Assembly (NCBI GenBank): GCA_018136815.1
Contig: CM030933.1
Location: 4,206,341-4,270,340 of the forward strand
DNA length: 64,000 nt
Direction: 5' to 3'
DNA from: Isochrysis galbana
Lineage: Eukaryota > Haptophyta > Isochrysidales > Isochrysidaceae
This document shows positions 32,589 to 42,865 of this stretch, piece after piece. A program made the translations under genes and the position numbers. Position 1 is the first letter of the stretch, and the number at the start of each line of letters is the position of its first letter. The notes beneath the pieces were generated by a model. The model did not search any database and was not told the origin of the DNA. It saw only the letters and a list, made by a program, of their open reading frames with translations.

Positions 32589-33190
32589 TCGATCACCCTG
32601 GACACTCCGTCGCCGGCTGCACGCGCCTCGAAAGTTAACGTCCCCAACGACTCCACGCCACCCACGTTCCGAGTTTCGACATCTCCGGTAACTGCGTATC
32701 CCGCGAGTGAGACCTGCGCCCTGGTCAGCACCTCGTCCACGAATCCGATCACCACCGACTTCTTCCGGGGCGCCGCCGCCCGCGAAACCGGCACCAACCT
32801 AGCCCCTGAGCCGCTCTTCAACACAGCCGATGAATTCGCCGCCAAAGCGCCGGCGTCATGTGGCTCCGAGTACCTCCTATACACCCAGGATGCGGTCACG
32901 ATCCCGGCGTTGCACCAGGCCACGTTTTGTGTTCGCGTCCCTCTAGCCCTACGAGAACACGAAGGCTACGCGATGCTAGTAGACCGTCTCCCTGTCCGCG
33001 ATGCCTTAGAGAACCCACCACTCGTTCGCCCTCAAGTGGAGTTTCCGCGCGAGGACCACACGGTGGCGGTCACCGTGATTAACTTCGAGCACAAGGCCCT
33101 TCACATCCCATCCTTCCATCCCGTAGCCTCACTCCAAGTTCGATTCCAAATACACCCCGGAACCGATCGAATTGCTTCGTCGGTGCTCCG
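32569..33190 (+). pseudogene. Retrotransposon pol-like fragment
   Basis: One open frame without a start codon runs across this stretch. Its middle reads YLLYTQDAVTIPALHQATFC, VRVPLALREHEGYAMLVDRL, HTVAVTVINFEHKALHIPSF and HPVASLQVRFQI. The pattern (substitution at an 'IPA' strand, then a V-x-V-x-N strand and a final 'x-A-x-x-Q-V' strand) is that of the beta-rich linker between protease and reverse transcriptase in Ty3/gypsy or DIRS-like polyproteins. No protease DTG or RT motif remains. Assignment is by pattern only. Confidence 0.4.
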
Positions 33191-34040
33191 ATTTGGTCGA
33201 GTCCTATGGGCGGCGTGTTGTGTGTCGTGGTATCGCCTGTTGGCGACCTGCAGCCCCCTGAGTACCCCCAAGCCCCGAGTCTTCCGAGTCATCCTTTCGA
33301 GTCTACGAGTCCCTACGAGTCCCAATCAAGCGGTATCTGCTCGCCGCGCCCTTCCCTACATCCTCCGTCCCTCCGATTCGCGTTCCGTGCCACTTCCCCG
33401 TCCATTTCACATGCCCGTCATTTGCCCTCCCCGTTCCCCCGTCCCCCGATGAGCCCGTCCCGGGCTCCCCGGGTGAGCCGTGCGCCGCGCTAGCCGCCGG
33501 TGCGCCTCCGCGGCTCGTTTCCGCTGAGGAAACGAGCTTCGCTCCGACAATCTATGGGTAAGTTGCTAGGTAAGTTGCTCGAGTTGCTCAATGTTGCCTG
33601 TGGCCCTTAAAGTTGCTCAAAAGTTGCTCGCCCTCTCAAACACCCCAAAGTTGCTCAAAAAGTTGCCGGCAACTCTTGTCAGGCCCTAGCGGCGGCGCTG
33701 CGTGCTGCGCCGGCACGCTCCAAGCACAGATGCTCGGTGGCGGGCGGAGATGCGGCGCGGCCCGGCCATCGAAGCGTGTGGGCCGCACCGTGCTGTGGAG
33801 TGAGCGCGCGGCGATAGCGGCTGGTGTGGTGTGGGTGTCCGTGGCGGCGAGGCGAGGCGGTCTGGTCGGGCAGCGAAGCGCTCCGGGGGCGCCAGCGTCG
33901 TTCGTGGGAGAGGTGCGGTCGGCGCTGTTTAAGGTGATTGTAGAAAGAGACGGATCGGGCGGGCGGCGGGGGGCCGCTCCGGACGCGCGGTCCGGAGCGG
34001 GGGGGGGGGGGTCGGTCCGGAGTGGCGTGATTTTGGGCCG
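33191..34040. other. Intergenic with AAGTTGCTC repeats
   Basis: 33553-33672 contains seven or so irregular copies of AAGTTGCTC. 33930-34015 is G-rich with a G run at 33999-34010. No gene was recognised. 34041-34079 repeats coding DNA of the next gene. Confidence 0.5.
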
Positions 34041-34079
34041 CACGGCGGCTCTTGGGGCCAAGGGGCTCCCTGGCAGTAT
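34041..34079 (+). repeat. 39-bp copy of the hydrolase oxyanion-motif codons upstream of its gene
   Basis: It is identical base for base to 34651-34689, which encodes the HGGSWGQGAPWQY segment. It sits 212 bp upstream of the proposed start codon and 610 bp from the coding copy, in direct orientation. The match ends abruptly on both sides, apart from a short CTATCGCCT block just after it that also occurs in the gene at about 34745. Confidence 0.9.
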
Positions 34080-34290
34080 AAAACGTCTATCGCCTAATGG
34101 GGTTTAATCACTATGAAAAGGGGGCCGCATCACAGTTTGTGCGATGGGGGAGGCCGAGAGGCCGACAGAAGGAGAGAGAAAGAAGAAAGGAGGAGAGAAA
34201 AAGAGAGCGGAGAGCGAGAGGTGGGCCTCCTGCAGGCTTCCGGGGGAGGCGGGGAGAAGAGGGGGGCTCCTCCACGGCGGGGCGGGGCGG

Positions 34291-35541
34291 ATGCGCCGCG
34301 GCGCTCAGTGGCTGTGCGCGGCGGCTCTTCTCTCCGTGGGCATGGCGCTCCGCCCGGCCGATGCACGCTGGCCCAGCTCGCTCGCCTCACACGTCTCTCG
34401 CGGCGTTCTGCGCACCGTGCACGAGAGCACCAGGGAAGAGGGGGTGCGTGGCGGTGCAATAGCCGCCGCGCGGCTGGCGAGTCTGATTGGGCAGGAGCTC
34501 GTCCTCTTCCCTTTGTCCAAGCTCGGCTTCGCGGCACGTGTGCTGCAATATCGCCAGCGGTATCACACGCTCGTGAAGCTCGGTGAGGGCGCAGCCGTCG
34601 AGGAGTACACAGAGGGGGGCGACCCTTCGGGCCCGGTCGTACTGTTTGTGCACGGCGGCTCTTGGGGCCAAGGGGCTCCCTGGCAGTATGCACTGCTGGC
34701 CGGGAGACTGCTCGAGAATGGAGCGTCGCGAGTTGGTGTCGTGCGCTATCGCCTGTTTCCTGAGGGTGACGTCCAGAATATGGTGGAGGACGTCGGCGCA
34801 GCCATCAAATGGGCGTGCACATCATTTCGAGGAGCTGGTGGGGCGGAGGTGGTTGTGGCCGCACAGTCTGCAGGCGCACATTTGTGTGCCCTACATCTCT
34901 GCCAGACCGTGCTGTGCGACGAAGCGCCCGCTTATGTGCCCGACCGCTTCGTTGCGCTCTCTGGCGTGTTCGACATAGCGCCCCACTTTGCACACGAGCG
35001 CACAAGGCTGGTGCACTGGCTCTCCCCAATGTGGCTGGCAATGATGGGCAGGGAGACGCGTGAGGCAGTGCTGGGGACGATAAACCACTTGCAGGGTGGA
35101 GAATGGTCTCCGACTTTAAAGGATCTTGCACGTGAGGCAGCGCACGGATCTCGGACACCAGCGGAGTGGAGCGCTTTCGAGCTGCGGGCATGGGAAGAGG
35201 CAAGCCCCACCCGCTTGCTCCGTGCTGTCAAAACATCTGTGGCGCGCTCTTGGCCCCCAACGACTATATTGCATGCAGCCAACGACAGAACGGTCCCTGT
35301 CCGCTCTGCCCGAGAATTTTTCGACGCCCTGCTTACTGCGACAGGAGAAGCTGCGGATACCCACACGTACGTGGAATCGCCACACGGCGGTCATGGTGAA
35401 GTGATGGTGGCACTTGCAGGTCATCAGCCTGTGGATGATTTCGAATCTCACGTTGTGGAACTGGCGAGGAGTTTTCTTGGCGCCATCATCAACCCGAGCC
35501 GCAAGCGCTCTGAATGCTCTATTGCAGGGACTAGCAAATGA
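34291..35541 (+). CDS. Alpha/beta hydrolase, carboxylesterase/isoprenylcysteine methylesterase-like
   Basis: A single exon of 416 aa. It opens with a hydrophobic leader (MRRGAQWLCAAALLSVGMAL). The core has the oxyanion HGG-W motif (FVHGGSWGQGAPWQYALLAG), YRLFPEGDVQNMVEDVGAAI, the nucleophile elbow AAQSAGAHL (Ser with Ala in place of the first Gly), a catalytic Asp in ANDRTVPV and His in SPHGGHGEV. The order and FPEGD/MVEDV text resemble plant isoprenylcysteine methylesterases and kynurenine-formamidase-like esterases, which hydrolyse carboxyl methyl or related esters. The substrate is not determined. An upstream in-frame Met (34144) would add a basic Gly/Glu-rich stretch and hide the leader; 34291 is preferred. 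Confidence 0.85.
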   Translation: MRRGAQWLCAAALLSVGMALRPADARWPSSLASHVSRGVLRTVHESTREEGVRGGAIAAARLASLIGQELVLFPLSKLGFAARVLQYRQRYHTLVKLGEGAAVEEYTEGGDPSGPVVLFVHGGSWGQGAPWQYALLAGRLLENGASRVGVVRYRLFPEGDVQNMVEDVGAAIKWACTSFRGAGGAEVVVAAQSAGAHLCALHLCQTVLCDEAPAYVPDRFVALSGVFDIAPHFAHERTRLVHWLSPMWLAMMGRETREAVLGTINHLQGGEWSPTLKDLAREAAHGSRTPAEWSAFELRAWEEASPTRLLRAVKTSVARSWPPTTILHAANDRTVPVRSAREFFDALLTATGEAADTHTYVESPHGGHGEVMVALAGHQPVDDFESHVVELARSFLGAIINPSRKRSECSIAGTSK

Positions 35542-37676
35542 ATTTCTTCAAATGATGTTCATCCTCGCAGTCGCATTCCGAACACGTGTGCATTGAAAAA
35601 TTTCTATGCCGATGATATACTTTTTGCGCCACGAGTTCCCAAATGTAATCGACCGGCCCCCTCTGGGGCCTTTTACTTCCTGCAACATGACGGTTCCCCC
35701 GCGGCACGGCGGTTCCGCCCGCGGCAGTCCCCCCCCCTGGCGGTTGACGGTTCGCCATGCGCGGGTACGACAATTCCCCGCGGGCTGCTCTGCGCTCTGC
35801 TCTCCGTGCGCGCTTTACTCCGTCACTATGAGTGGTGCGCGTGTTTGTGTGAAAGTTTGTGCCTGTGAATAGTGAGATTTTTACCTCCGATATCAGGACT
35901 ACGATGCGAGCGCTGCTAGCACTCTGCCTCGAACACGCCGCGGTGGCTGGCGCCTATTGGCTATATTGGGCACCACAGCGAGCTATGGGATATGGGATAT
36001 GGATATGAATATATATGGATATATGCATGGCAGCTACTGCACGGGAGGGAGTGGGTCGGGGTCGATCCGTTTGGAACCTGCCCGCGTACACTCGGCACTC
36101 TCGCCCTTTCGCGCAGTGCCGGGGCAAAATCTCCCACCTGGCCTCGCCCGGTCAGGAAGGGGGACCGGCACATCTTCTCTGCTCTATGCCCCCCCGCTAG
36201 CGCAGCGCTAGAACCACTGTCGGAGCCGGAGCGAAGCGCTTGATTCCTCTTTGGAAACGGCACGCGAAGGCTTGCCGCTAAAGCAGCGCGACGCTTCTCT
36301 GCTAGTGGAACGCGCGCTGCGAAGCGCGAAGCGTGACGCCCTCGCACCGGCGTCGAGCTGGCTAAATAAAAGCCACCCAAGAGCCCCTTTTGCCTTTTGC
36401 TTTTGGTGTCAAAAGGCCCCAACTCGGCCCCGGTATTGATGGCTCACGCCCTCGGGACGGAGGGGGCGGAAACGCGAAAAAGGATGGCTTGTGGGTTGTT
36501 GTTGTTGTGGTACCCGACAGACTCGGGTTCGAGTCCCGGCGGAGGAACACCTTTACCCAAACACAGCCGAGAGGACGCTACACATGAGAGAGATAGACCA
36601 AAAGGCCTGCCCGGACCCCACGCTCCAAACCAGACCTCAGGTAGTGCACCGAGGTCGGACCCCGGAAACCGAAGAAAAAGGAAAGAAGGGGGGCAGGGGA
36701 GGAGGTGGAGGGAGGGGAGATAAGGGCGATGGAAATAGAGCGGGAGAGTCCTGTAGACGGTAGGTGTATAGCCCTGAATCTTCAGATGTTTTGTTGTTGT
36801 TGTTGTTGTGGTGGTAGGCTATTGGCGGTGGCTCAGGCGCGTGCGCGTGCTTGGCTCGTTTGACTTATTGACTCGGGGTGGCGACGGGAACGAGGCAAGG
36901 GATCTGCGATCTGCTTCCGGCGGGGAATATCGACAACGGTAAGGGTGGGGGAGGGGGTTGCGCGGGGAGAGAGGTCGAGGGGCTTTGGCGGACCTAACGC
37001 GGGTGGGGAAGGGGTTTGCCAAGGGAAGAGAGCCCGTGTAGTGAGTCTAACATGGGTCCTGTCAAGCACCCCTACCCGCAACACCCATTAAGAAGTTTAT
37101 TTTTATTTAGTTAACTTTCGAGCATTCCCAATCTATTACAGTAGAGAGCTATGTCAACGGCTGCGCTTTTGAATCGCGGATCATCGCTTTCGGACCGACG
37201 TGTGAGCAACATACAGTTTGGTGTTTGGAAGCCACGCACGCTGACTGAGGAAGGACAGGAGCGCTGTGGATGTGAGAAGCTCGGCAACGCACATAAGGTG
37301 CTCGCACTCCTCCGCCCGTCGCCTCAGACGATGGGTAAAGGTGTTGCGCATGTGCACGCGGCATACATGTGGATGGCATGCAAGTTTGTGGGGTAATGTG
37401 CAAGCAGGCGCGCGCTCAGGGCACCCCCAAGCAAGGAACAATAATATCTCGTACGGGCCAGCGCACGCGCGGCCCTCATCAATGCTGATGGCAGTTTGAG
37501 GACCCGGGTGCAAGCATGCTCATGAACAGAGCGATAGAATAAATTCGATTCAATGCTCCATTCATCGGGATCGGTGAGTCCTCGTGGGCCTCACCCCAAA
37601 CGCAGGCATTTCAATTGAGGCGATCACCGAGAAGCAGCTCGGCGACCCTATGCGACAGCGCAATACTCACACCATC
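35542..37676. other. Intergenic; repeats and tRNA-promoter-like sequence
   Basis: 35985-36030 has GGATATGGATATGAATATA-type repeats. 36180-36340 is rich in short AGCGCTT/GAAGCGC inverted motifs. 36430-36560 carries RNA polymerase III-like boxes (separate entry). 36785-36806 is a (TTG)n run. 37081-37092 has CCATTAAGAAGTTT like the LINE 3' end. No coding gene was recognised. Confidence 0.5.
36438..36560 (+). repeat. Possible tRNA-derived SINE head
   Basis: GGTTCGAGTCCC (36527-36538) is an exact B-box, inside a T-arm-like stem and seven-base loop (TCGGG, TTCGAGT, CCCGG). TGGCTCACGCC near 36440 could be a weak A-box. A TTG repeat lies between them. There is no matching acceptor stem, so it is not a working tRNA. 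A SINE is the likely reading, but no second copy was found in the window. Confidence 0.4.
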
Positions 37677-39553
37677 TTAGCGGTATGTGTTGAGCGTCTT
37701 CTCGAAGATGGACAGCCGGATGTCGAGGGCGTCGTATGCGCCCTTGGCTCCCTTGAAAGCCTTCTCCTCTGCCTCGAGCTTCAGTTTGGCCGCGCTATCT
37801 GCTTTGCTCACCTGGGCGATGGCCGATTCGGTCTCCTTGGTTGCCTTGGCAACGATCGCCTCGCCCTCCTTCTTGGCGGCAGCCACCGCCTTGTCTGCCT
37901 TGGCAATCACCTGCTTCTCGGCAGCGACCGCCGACTTTTGCGCCGCGATCGCCTTATCAAGAGTGGCAGTCGCCGACTTCACCTTCGAAGCATCCCCACC
38001 ATTCTTGGCCGACTTGGCCGCAGCCGTGACTTCGGAGGTGGCCTTCTCAACTGCTGCTGCTGCCGTGGCCGATGTCTTGGCAGCCGCAGCCTTAGAGGCG
38101 CCCGCCTTCTTCGTCGCGGCGGCCACGATCTCAGCGGACTTCTTTTGAGCTGCAGTCACTGTCTTGGCGCCTGTCTCCTTGGCCTTCTTCAAGCTCGACG
38201 CCGCCTTCTTGGCGTCCGACTCGGCCGACTTGAGGACGCCCGCCACCTGAGAGAGGGGCAGCGGCCACACAGAGTCTCGCGTCATGTAGAAGGCACCTTG
38301 CACATACCAGGGCGCAGCTTGTACAAGATGGACCATTCGCCATACGCGTTGCAGACGGCATAGCCGGCTCCATTCGCCCGCAGGAGGGCGCTCCGCCAAT
38401 CTTGCTGCCGCACCTTATCCCTGGCCTTGGCTGCCTCCTTCTTCTTCTCACGTACGTTCTTGATCTCAGTAGAGAGCTTGGCTGCTGCCTTCTCCTGCTG
38501 CTTCTTGGCCGTGGCGACGCGCTTTTCCAAAGAAGTTGCCTTAGCTTCCGCCTGAAAAGAGAAATTAAAGTGTCAGCCGGGAGCGCACTTGGTGGGCAGC
38601 AGCGGCTCACTCACAAGGGGGAAGGGGGCGAGGCGCTCAAGAAGGCGTTGTGGGCCAGATCGCATGTCCACATCATACGGGCAACTCACCTTCTCCGCGG
38701 CAGCCTTAAGCTTGCCATCCTTAGGATTTGTCGCAGCCGCCTTGGTGGCCTTGGCTGCCTCCGCTTTTGCGGCCGCGAGCTCGGAGCGAGCCTCGTCGAC
38801 CGCCTCCTTGAGCTTAGCGAGCTCGGGCTTTGCCGCCGCCTTAGCCTTTGCATCCGCCTTAGCCTTCGTGTCCACCTTGGTCTCGGGCTTGGCTTCACCC
38901 TTGGGCTTCGACGGTGCTGGCGCAGGGGCAAGTTTGGGCGCCGCGGGAGCAGGTGCGGGCGCGGGCTTAACCGCGGCGGGCACCGTAATCGGCTTTGCCT
39001 CGGGCACGGGCTTTGGCACTTGGGCCGGCTTGGGTGCGGCGGCCGGTTGTGGCGCGACGTCCGGCTTGGGCGCGGTCGCGTACTTGGCGGCCGCCTTGGG
39101 CGGCGTAGGCGCGGGCAGCTCGGCCACTGGCGCCTGCTGGGTGTCCTTCTTCAGCTTTCCCGCTCCATTAGGGTTCGGGACCCTCCATCCCCCCTTCTTG
39201 GTTGCCTGCTCGACCGCTGGTGCTGGAGCGGGCGCGCTCTCAGGGAAGACTTCTGCGACGACGGGTGGAGGTGAGGGCGCGGGCGGTTTCTTCCCCTTCT
39301 TCGTATAGTACGAAGCCAGCGCCGCCTTGGCTGCCTCTGCGTCTGCCTCGACTGTAGCAGGCGGTGGCGCTGCAGAGAGCGGCGAGAGAGGCGAAGCAGA
39401 GGAGAGCGCTGCAGCTAGACCGAGGGCGGCGGCGGTGACGAGAGGATCGCGAGGCGTGAGGGCCATGCGCGGCGGCTCGACTCGGCCAGCCACGGGCCAC
39501 GTCGCGCCGCGCAGCAGCCCGAGCGCACCGCCCACCAGCAGGAGAGATGGCAT
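37677..39553 (-). CDS. Lys/Ala/Pro-rich coiled-coil protein with N-terminal hydrophobic leader
   Basis: Three exons, 38690-39553, 38414-38551 and 37677-38246, all phase 0, give 523 aa. Residues ~1-60 contain two hydrophobic stretches (SLLLVGGALGLLRGA and LVTAAALGLAAALSSA), as in plastid- or ER-targeted proteins. Residues ~90-230 are Pro/Ala/Lys-rich and disordered. The remainder is almost pure Ala/Lys/Glu coiled coil (KLKEAVDEARSELAAAKAEA; AAAKSAKNGGDASKVKSAT). Composition resembles eukaryotic H1-like or bacterial TolA/PspA-like tails, but no domain was recognised, so no function is claimed. The ATG at 39553 gives the leader. The second intron skips a stretch that would read out of character (RQQDWRSALLRANG). 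Confidence 0.75.
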
Positions 39554-40673
39554 CGCAGGGGCTCCCCTCTCCCTCTCGCTCAGCGGGCCTTTCTCACCTC
39601 GCACTCTCTTCTTCTCTTCTCTCTTCCTCCTCTCCCTCTCTCTCTCTTCTCTTCTCTCCTGTGGCCTCTTCTTCACGATCATCGAGGAGATCTCTTTCTC
39701 TCCTCCCGTCTCTTCCTCTCTCTCCTCTCCTCTCCTCTCCTCTCACCCATGACGTCTAGACCTCTCTTCCTTCTCTTCCCTCCTCACCCTCTCTCTCCTC
39801 GAACGAGAAGAATATATGGTGAATCGCCCGAGAGACGAGAAGAGAAGGGCGCGAGAAAGATGCGACAGAGGGCAGAAGAGGAGAAGAGAAGATCGCGCAG
39901 GATATATTTGTGTGTTGGCGTCTCGAGGTCCGTCTCTTCCGCTCTCTCTCATCTCTCTCTCTCTCTCTCTCCCCCTCTCTTTCACCTCCCTCTAATTCTC
40001 GAATCCCCCCGACGCCGCCCGACGGGGGCCGGGAGAGAGCGAGAGAGTTGGCCAGATGTCCAGAGAGAAAGAACTATCCCCTCTCTTCTAACGGAATATA
40101 CACCGATGAATCGTTAAAACACAGAGGTGGGGGTCTCTTCTCGTACCGCGACTGCAAGCATGGTCGAACGACCCCGCGTTACGTTATTTGAACAGGGGAA
40201 TACACGAATATGTGTCGGATGCGGAGCGGCGGCGCATGCGACGAGACACTCGAGGCGACGGCGCGGCGGCGACGAGAGACCGAGAACGAGAGAGAGAGAG
40301 AGAGGCTCTAGGAGATTCTCCCGTCGTCCCCCCCGAGTTCCCTATTTGAATGGCCCCCGTTTCTCACGTCGCCGCGCCCAGGGTCTGCCCCCCCCCCCCC
40401 CCGCGCGTGCTCGTGGTCTCCCCTTCCACAACTTGTACTTTAGAGACTTTACTATAAATCTTCCCCCGCTCTCTCCTCTCGGCCAATTGGGCTGCAATCA
40501 CAGCCAAGCAAAGAGAGCGGCGGGGGAGATCGCCTTGGCTCTCTTTCGACCGGCGAGAGAGGGACCTACCTACACTTATACGTATACGCTTATGTACGTG
40601 TCCCATTGAGGCCTCGACAAAAATAGAGGAGGCGTCGGTCGGTTGGTGTGTGGGTCGGCCTGTGTGGGTCGCG
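39554..40673. other. Intergenic, pyrimidine-rich
   Basis: 39560-39760 and 39930-39990 are CT-rich runs, and 40388-40402 is a C run. The region lies between divergent genes (37677-39553 minus, 40674-41769 plus), so it should contain both promoters. No other gene was recognised. Confidence 0.5.
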
Positions 40674-41769
40674 ATGGCCGACGAGCCGCGCGGCGCGCCA
40701 GTCGGGCTGCTCTTCATCGTTTTCGGCGCGGGGGCGGCACCCAAAAAGGTGCGCTCATACATGAACCAGCTGGTGCCCAGCGCTGCGCGCGCGCGCTCGA
40801 CCAACCCTAACCTCCCGATTGGCCTGATCACCGACCGCTTCGTCAACCTCTCGGCGGCGCCGGCTGAGAGGCTGGCTGCCGCGCTCACCCACACGCTCGT
40901 GCTCGACCTGAGGCGCGCAGGCGCGACGGCGTGGGCAAAGCGGTTGCACGGTACGAGACTGCAGGCCCGGCATCCCCGCGCCCTCGCCTCCTCCCGCTGG
41001 GCCGTGCTCAGCACGACCCTCGCCCCGCCTGGTTGCAGCACTCTCACAATCGCCATATGAGCTGACGCTCGAGGTCGACGCATCGGTAACGGTCTGCTCG
41101 CCGGTGCTTCACTCTCTGCTGCTGCTCGAACATTCGCGCGATGCCTTTGACCTTGCCGTCAATTTTGAGGCGTCGACCCTGCTCTATACCCCATCCCCGC
41201 GATTCGGCCCGCCACCGGCACGGCTGGAGGATGTGCTGCCACACAACTTTGCCCTCCTCATGCGCAAGGGCCCTGGGCTGGACGAGATTCTTAGACTCGT
41301 AAGGGCCGCTGCCCGTGCCGCACTCGATTCTGAGGCCACGCCCGATCCTTCTCACTCAGCGCCACCCTCACACTTACCTCCAACACGCTGTCGCCCCGCC
41401 CCGTAGATGAGAACAACCATGCGCATTCAACGGGACGACCAACATGCACTGCGCATGGTGCTGCGGCGACTCGCCATCTCCAACTACACAAGCTGCGGCT
41501 TCTTGGGCATCCGCTGCAGGCGTGTGCGTGTCCATCGGCTTACTGAGTCCACCCTCGGGTTCAAATCGGCGGATAAGACGGCCACGACGAAAATGGTGTG
41601 GCCCCGATATTCCCGTCCGGTGGACGGCGAGGTGCGACAAACTACGTTGCGCCCGCGCGCTCCCGTTCACGAGAACCATCAGCCCACGGGCGGGAAGCAG
41701 AGTCGAATGTGCCAGCTGCGCCGTACTACTTGCGCAAGAAGACTTGCGCCGCCACATCGACGCACATGA
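40674..41769 (+). CDS. Nucleotide-diphospho-sugar-transferase-like protein
   Basis: Exons 40674-40950, 41039-41298 and 41409-41769 have matching phases. Residue order fits a family of small GT-A-like proteins in algae and fungi: LLFIVFGAGAAPKKVRSYMN near the start, LITDRF, then LSQSPYELTLEVDASVTVCS (the usual donor-sugar D-x-D region, here D-A-S), LEHSRDAFDLAVNFEAS, DVLPHNFALLMRKGPG and RDDQHALRMVLRRL. Ends KMVWPRYSRPVDGEV and a Cys/Arg-rich tail. No signal peptide or membrane anchor is seen. Transferase activity is uncertain because the second Asp of D-x-D is replaced. The last exon could instead splice at about 41630. Confidence 0.6.
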
Positions 41770-42865
41770 GCGCAGCACCGCTGAAACATCTCGCACGCGC
41801 TCGACAGCTCGCCATGGTTTCACTATTGAGCTCGCGGCGCCCCACTCAAAATCACAGGTTATTGTGTTGCACTCCTACGATGCTCGGCGTGGTGGAACTC
41901 GTAGTGCCGTCTGCGCCACACTTAATCGTTTCTCACCGGTTCGACGGCTTGCACTTCAGCCGACGGCTAGTTCTTCGTACTTCACCCCTCGAACGTGGGC
42001 AGAGTGCAACGCCACAGTTGTAGAGCAGTCGTTACAATACTCGCAACGGACGGCGTTATACGCCCAGCGCATATGCTCGTGGCTCCCCACAGTGGCTCCG
42101 GTGTACAGCACTGGCAAATGGAACAACACGTTGTCGACTAGACTCACAGAACCCATGGAGGACTTCTGGGCATGGTTTAGAGCGACAACGCCGCTCAGGA
42201 ATCACTCATATCGAAGTCACTTGAGAAGGAGCCGATCCTTATAGTACTAGCATTTTTTCCGTCGGTTTGAGGTCGAGGTGGGGGGCGGAGCCGACTACTG
42301 CGGCTTTTTCCATCGACATGAAGTCGACTCACATAGCCCTAGGGATGAATATTAGAAAGAGAGAAATGTGGCTACACAGAGCTCGGTCCGCCCAACGGCT
42401 AGGGGTGGCCAGAAGAAGTGCTCTCGGGCCTACGGAAATGTGGCTGGCAGGCACGAGCCCCCCCTGTCTCCACTCCTCCCCTTCTGTGGGGGAGGAACCA
42501 CCCACCCCGCGCTTGCTTGGCACAAGATGAGTCCGCTGCCTGCTCGGTTGGCGCAGGGAGGGAAGGTCGCGTTCTGTCCGATAAAGATGGCGCGGGGGCG
42601 CTAAAGCACCCGGCGCCCGTTGTCCATTGCCATTGACCTCGGCAACTTTTCGTGGCGTCAGGTAAGCCCCCCAGGAGTTTTTCTTGGGCTTTGGAGAACG
42701 GTCAAAAATGTATCCACATGTTAGTACTTATAAATCACTGTTTGACCGCCCTAAAACAAGGAAGGAGGGGTGACGATCGCACGACACCTTTGCCACTGTG
42801 AGAGAGCAAAATGTAGTGTGGGTCGCGGGTGCTGCGCGTTCTAGTCTCGACGTACGAAGCGCTTA
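41770..42865. other. Intergenic with repeat B fragment and shared 27-bp end
   Basis: 42440-42515 matches repeat B (CACGAGCCCCCCCTGTCTCC, GGGGGAGGAACCACCC). 42727-42753 is identical to 6016-6042. Open frames at 41810-42244 have no family signal. Confidence 0.5.

Noticed and set aside
34130-34693. Minus-strand frame opposite the hydrolase start
   Set aside because: It is a high-GC shadow of the confident plus-strand hydrolase gene.
36490-36560. tRNA gene
   Set aside because: The T-arm and B-box are present but no acceptor stem or anticodon arm pairs with them.
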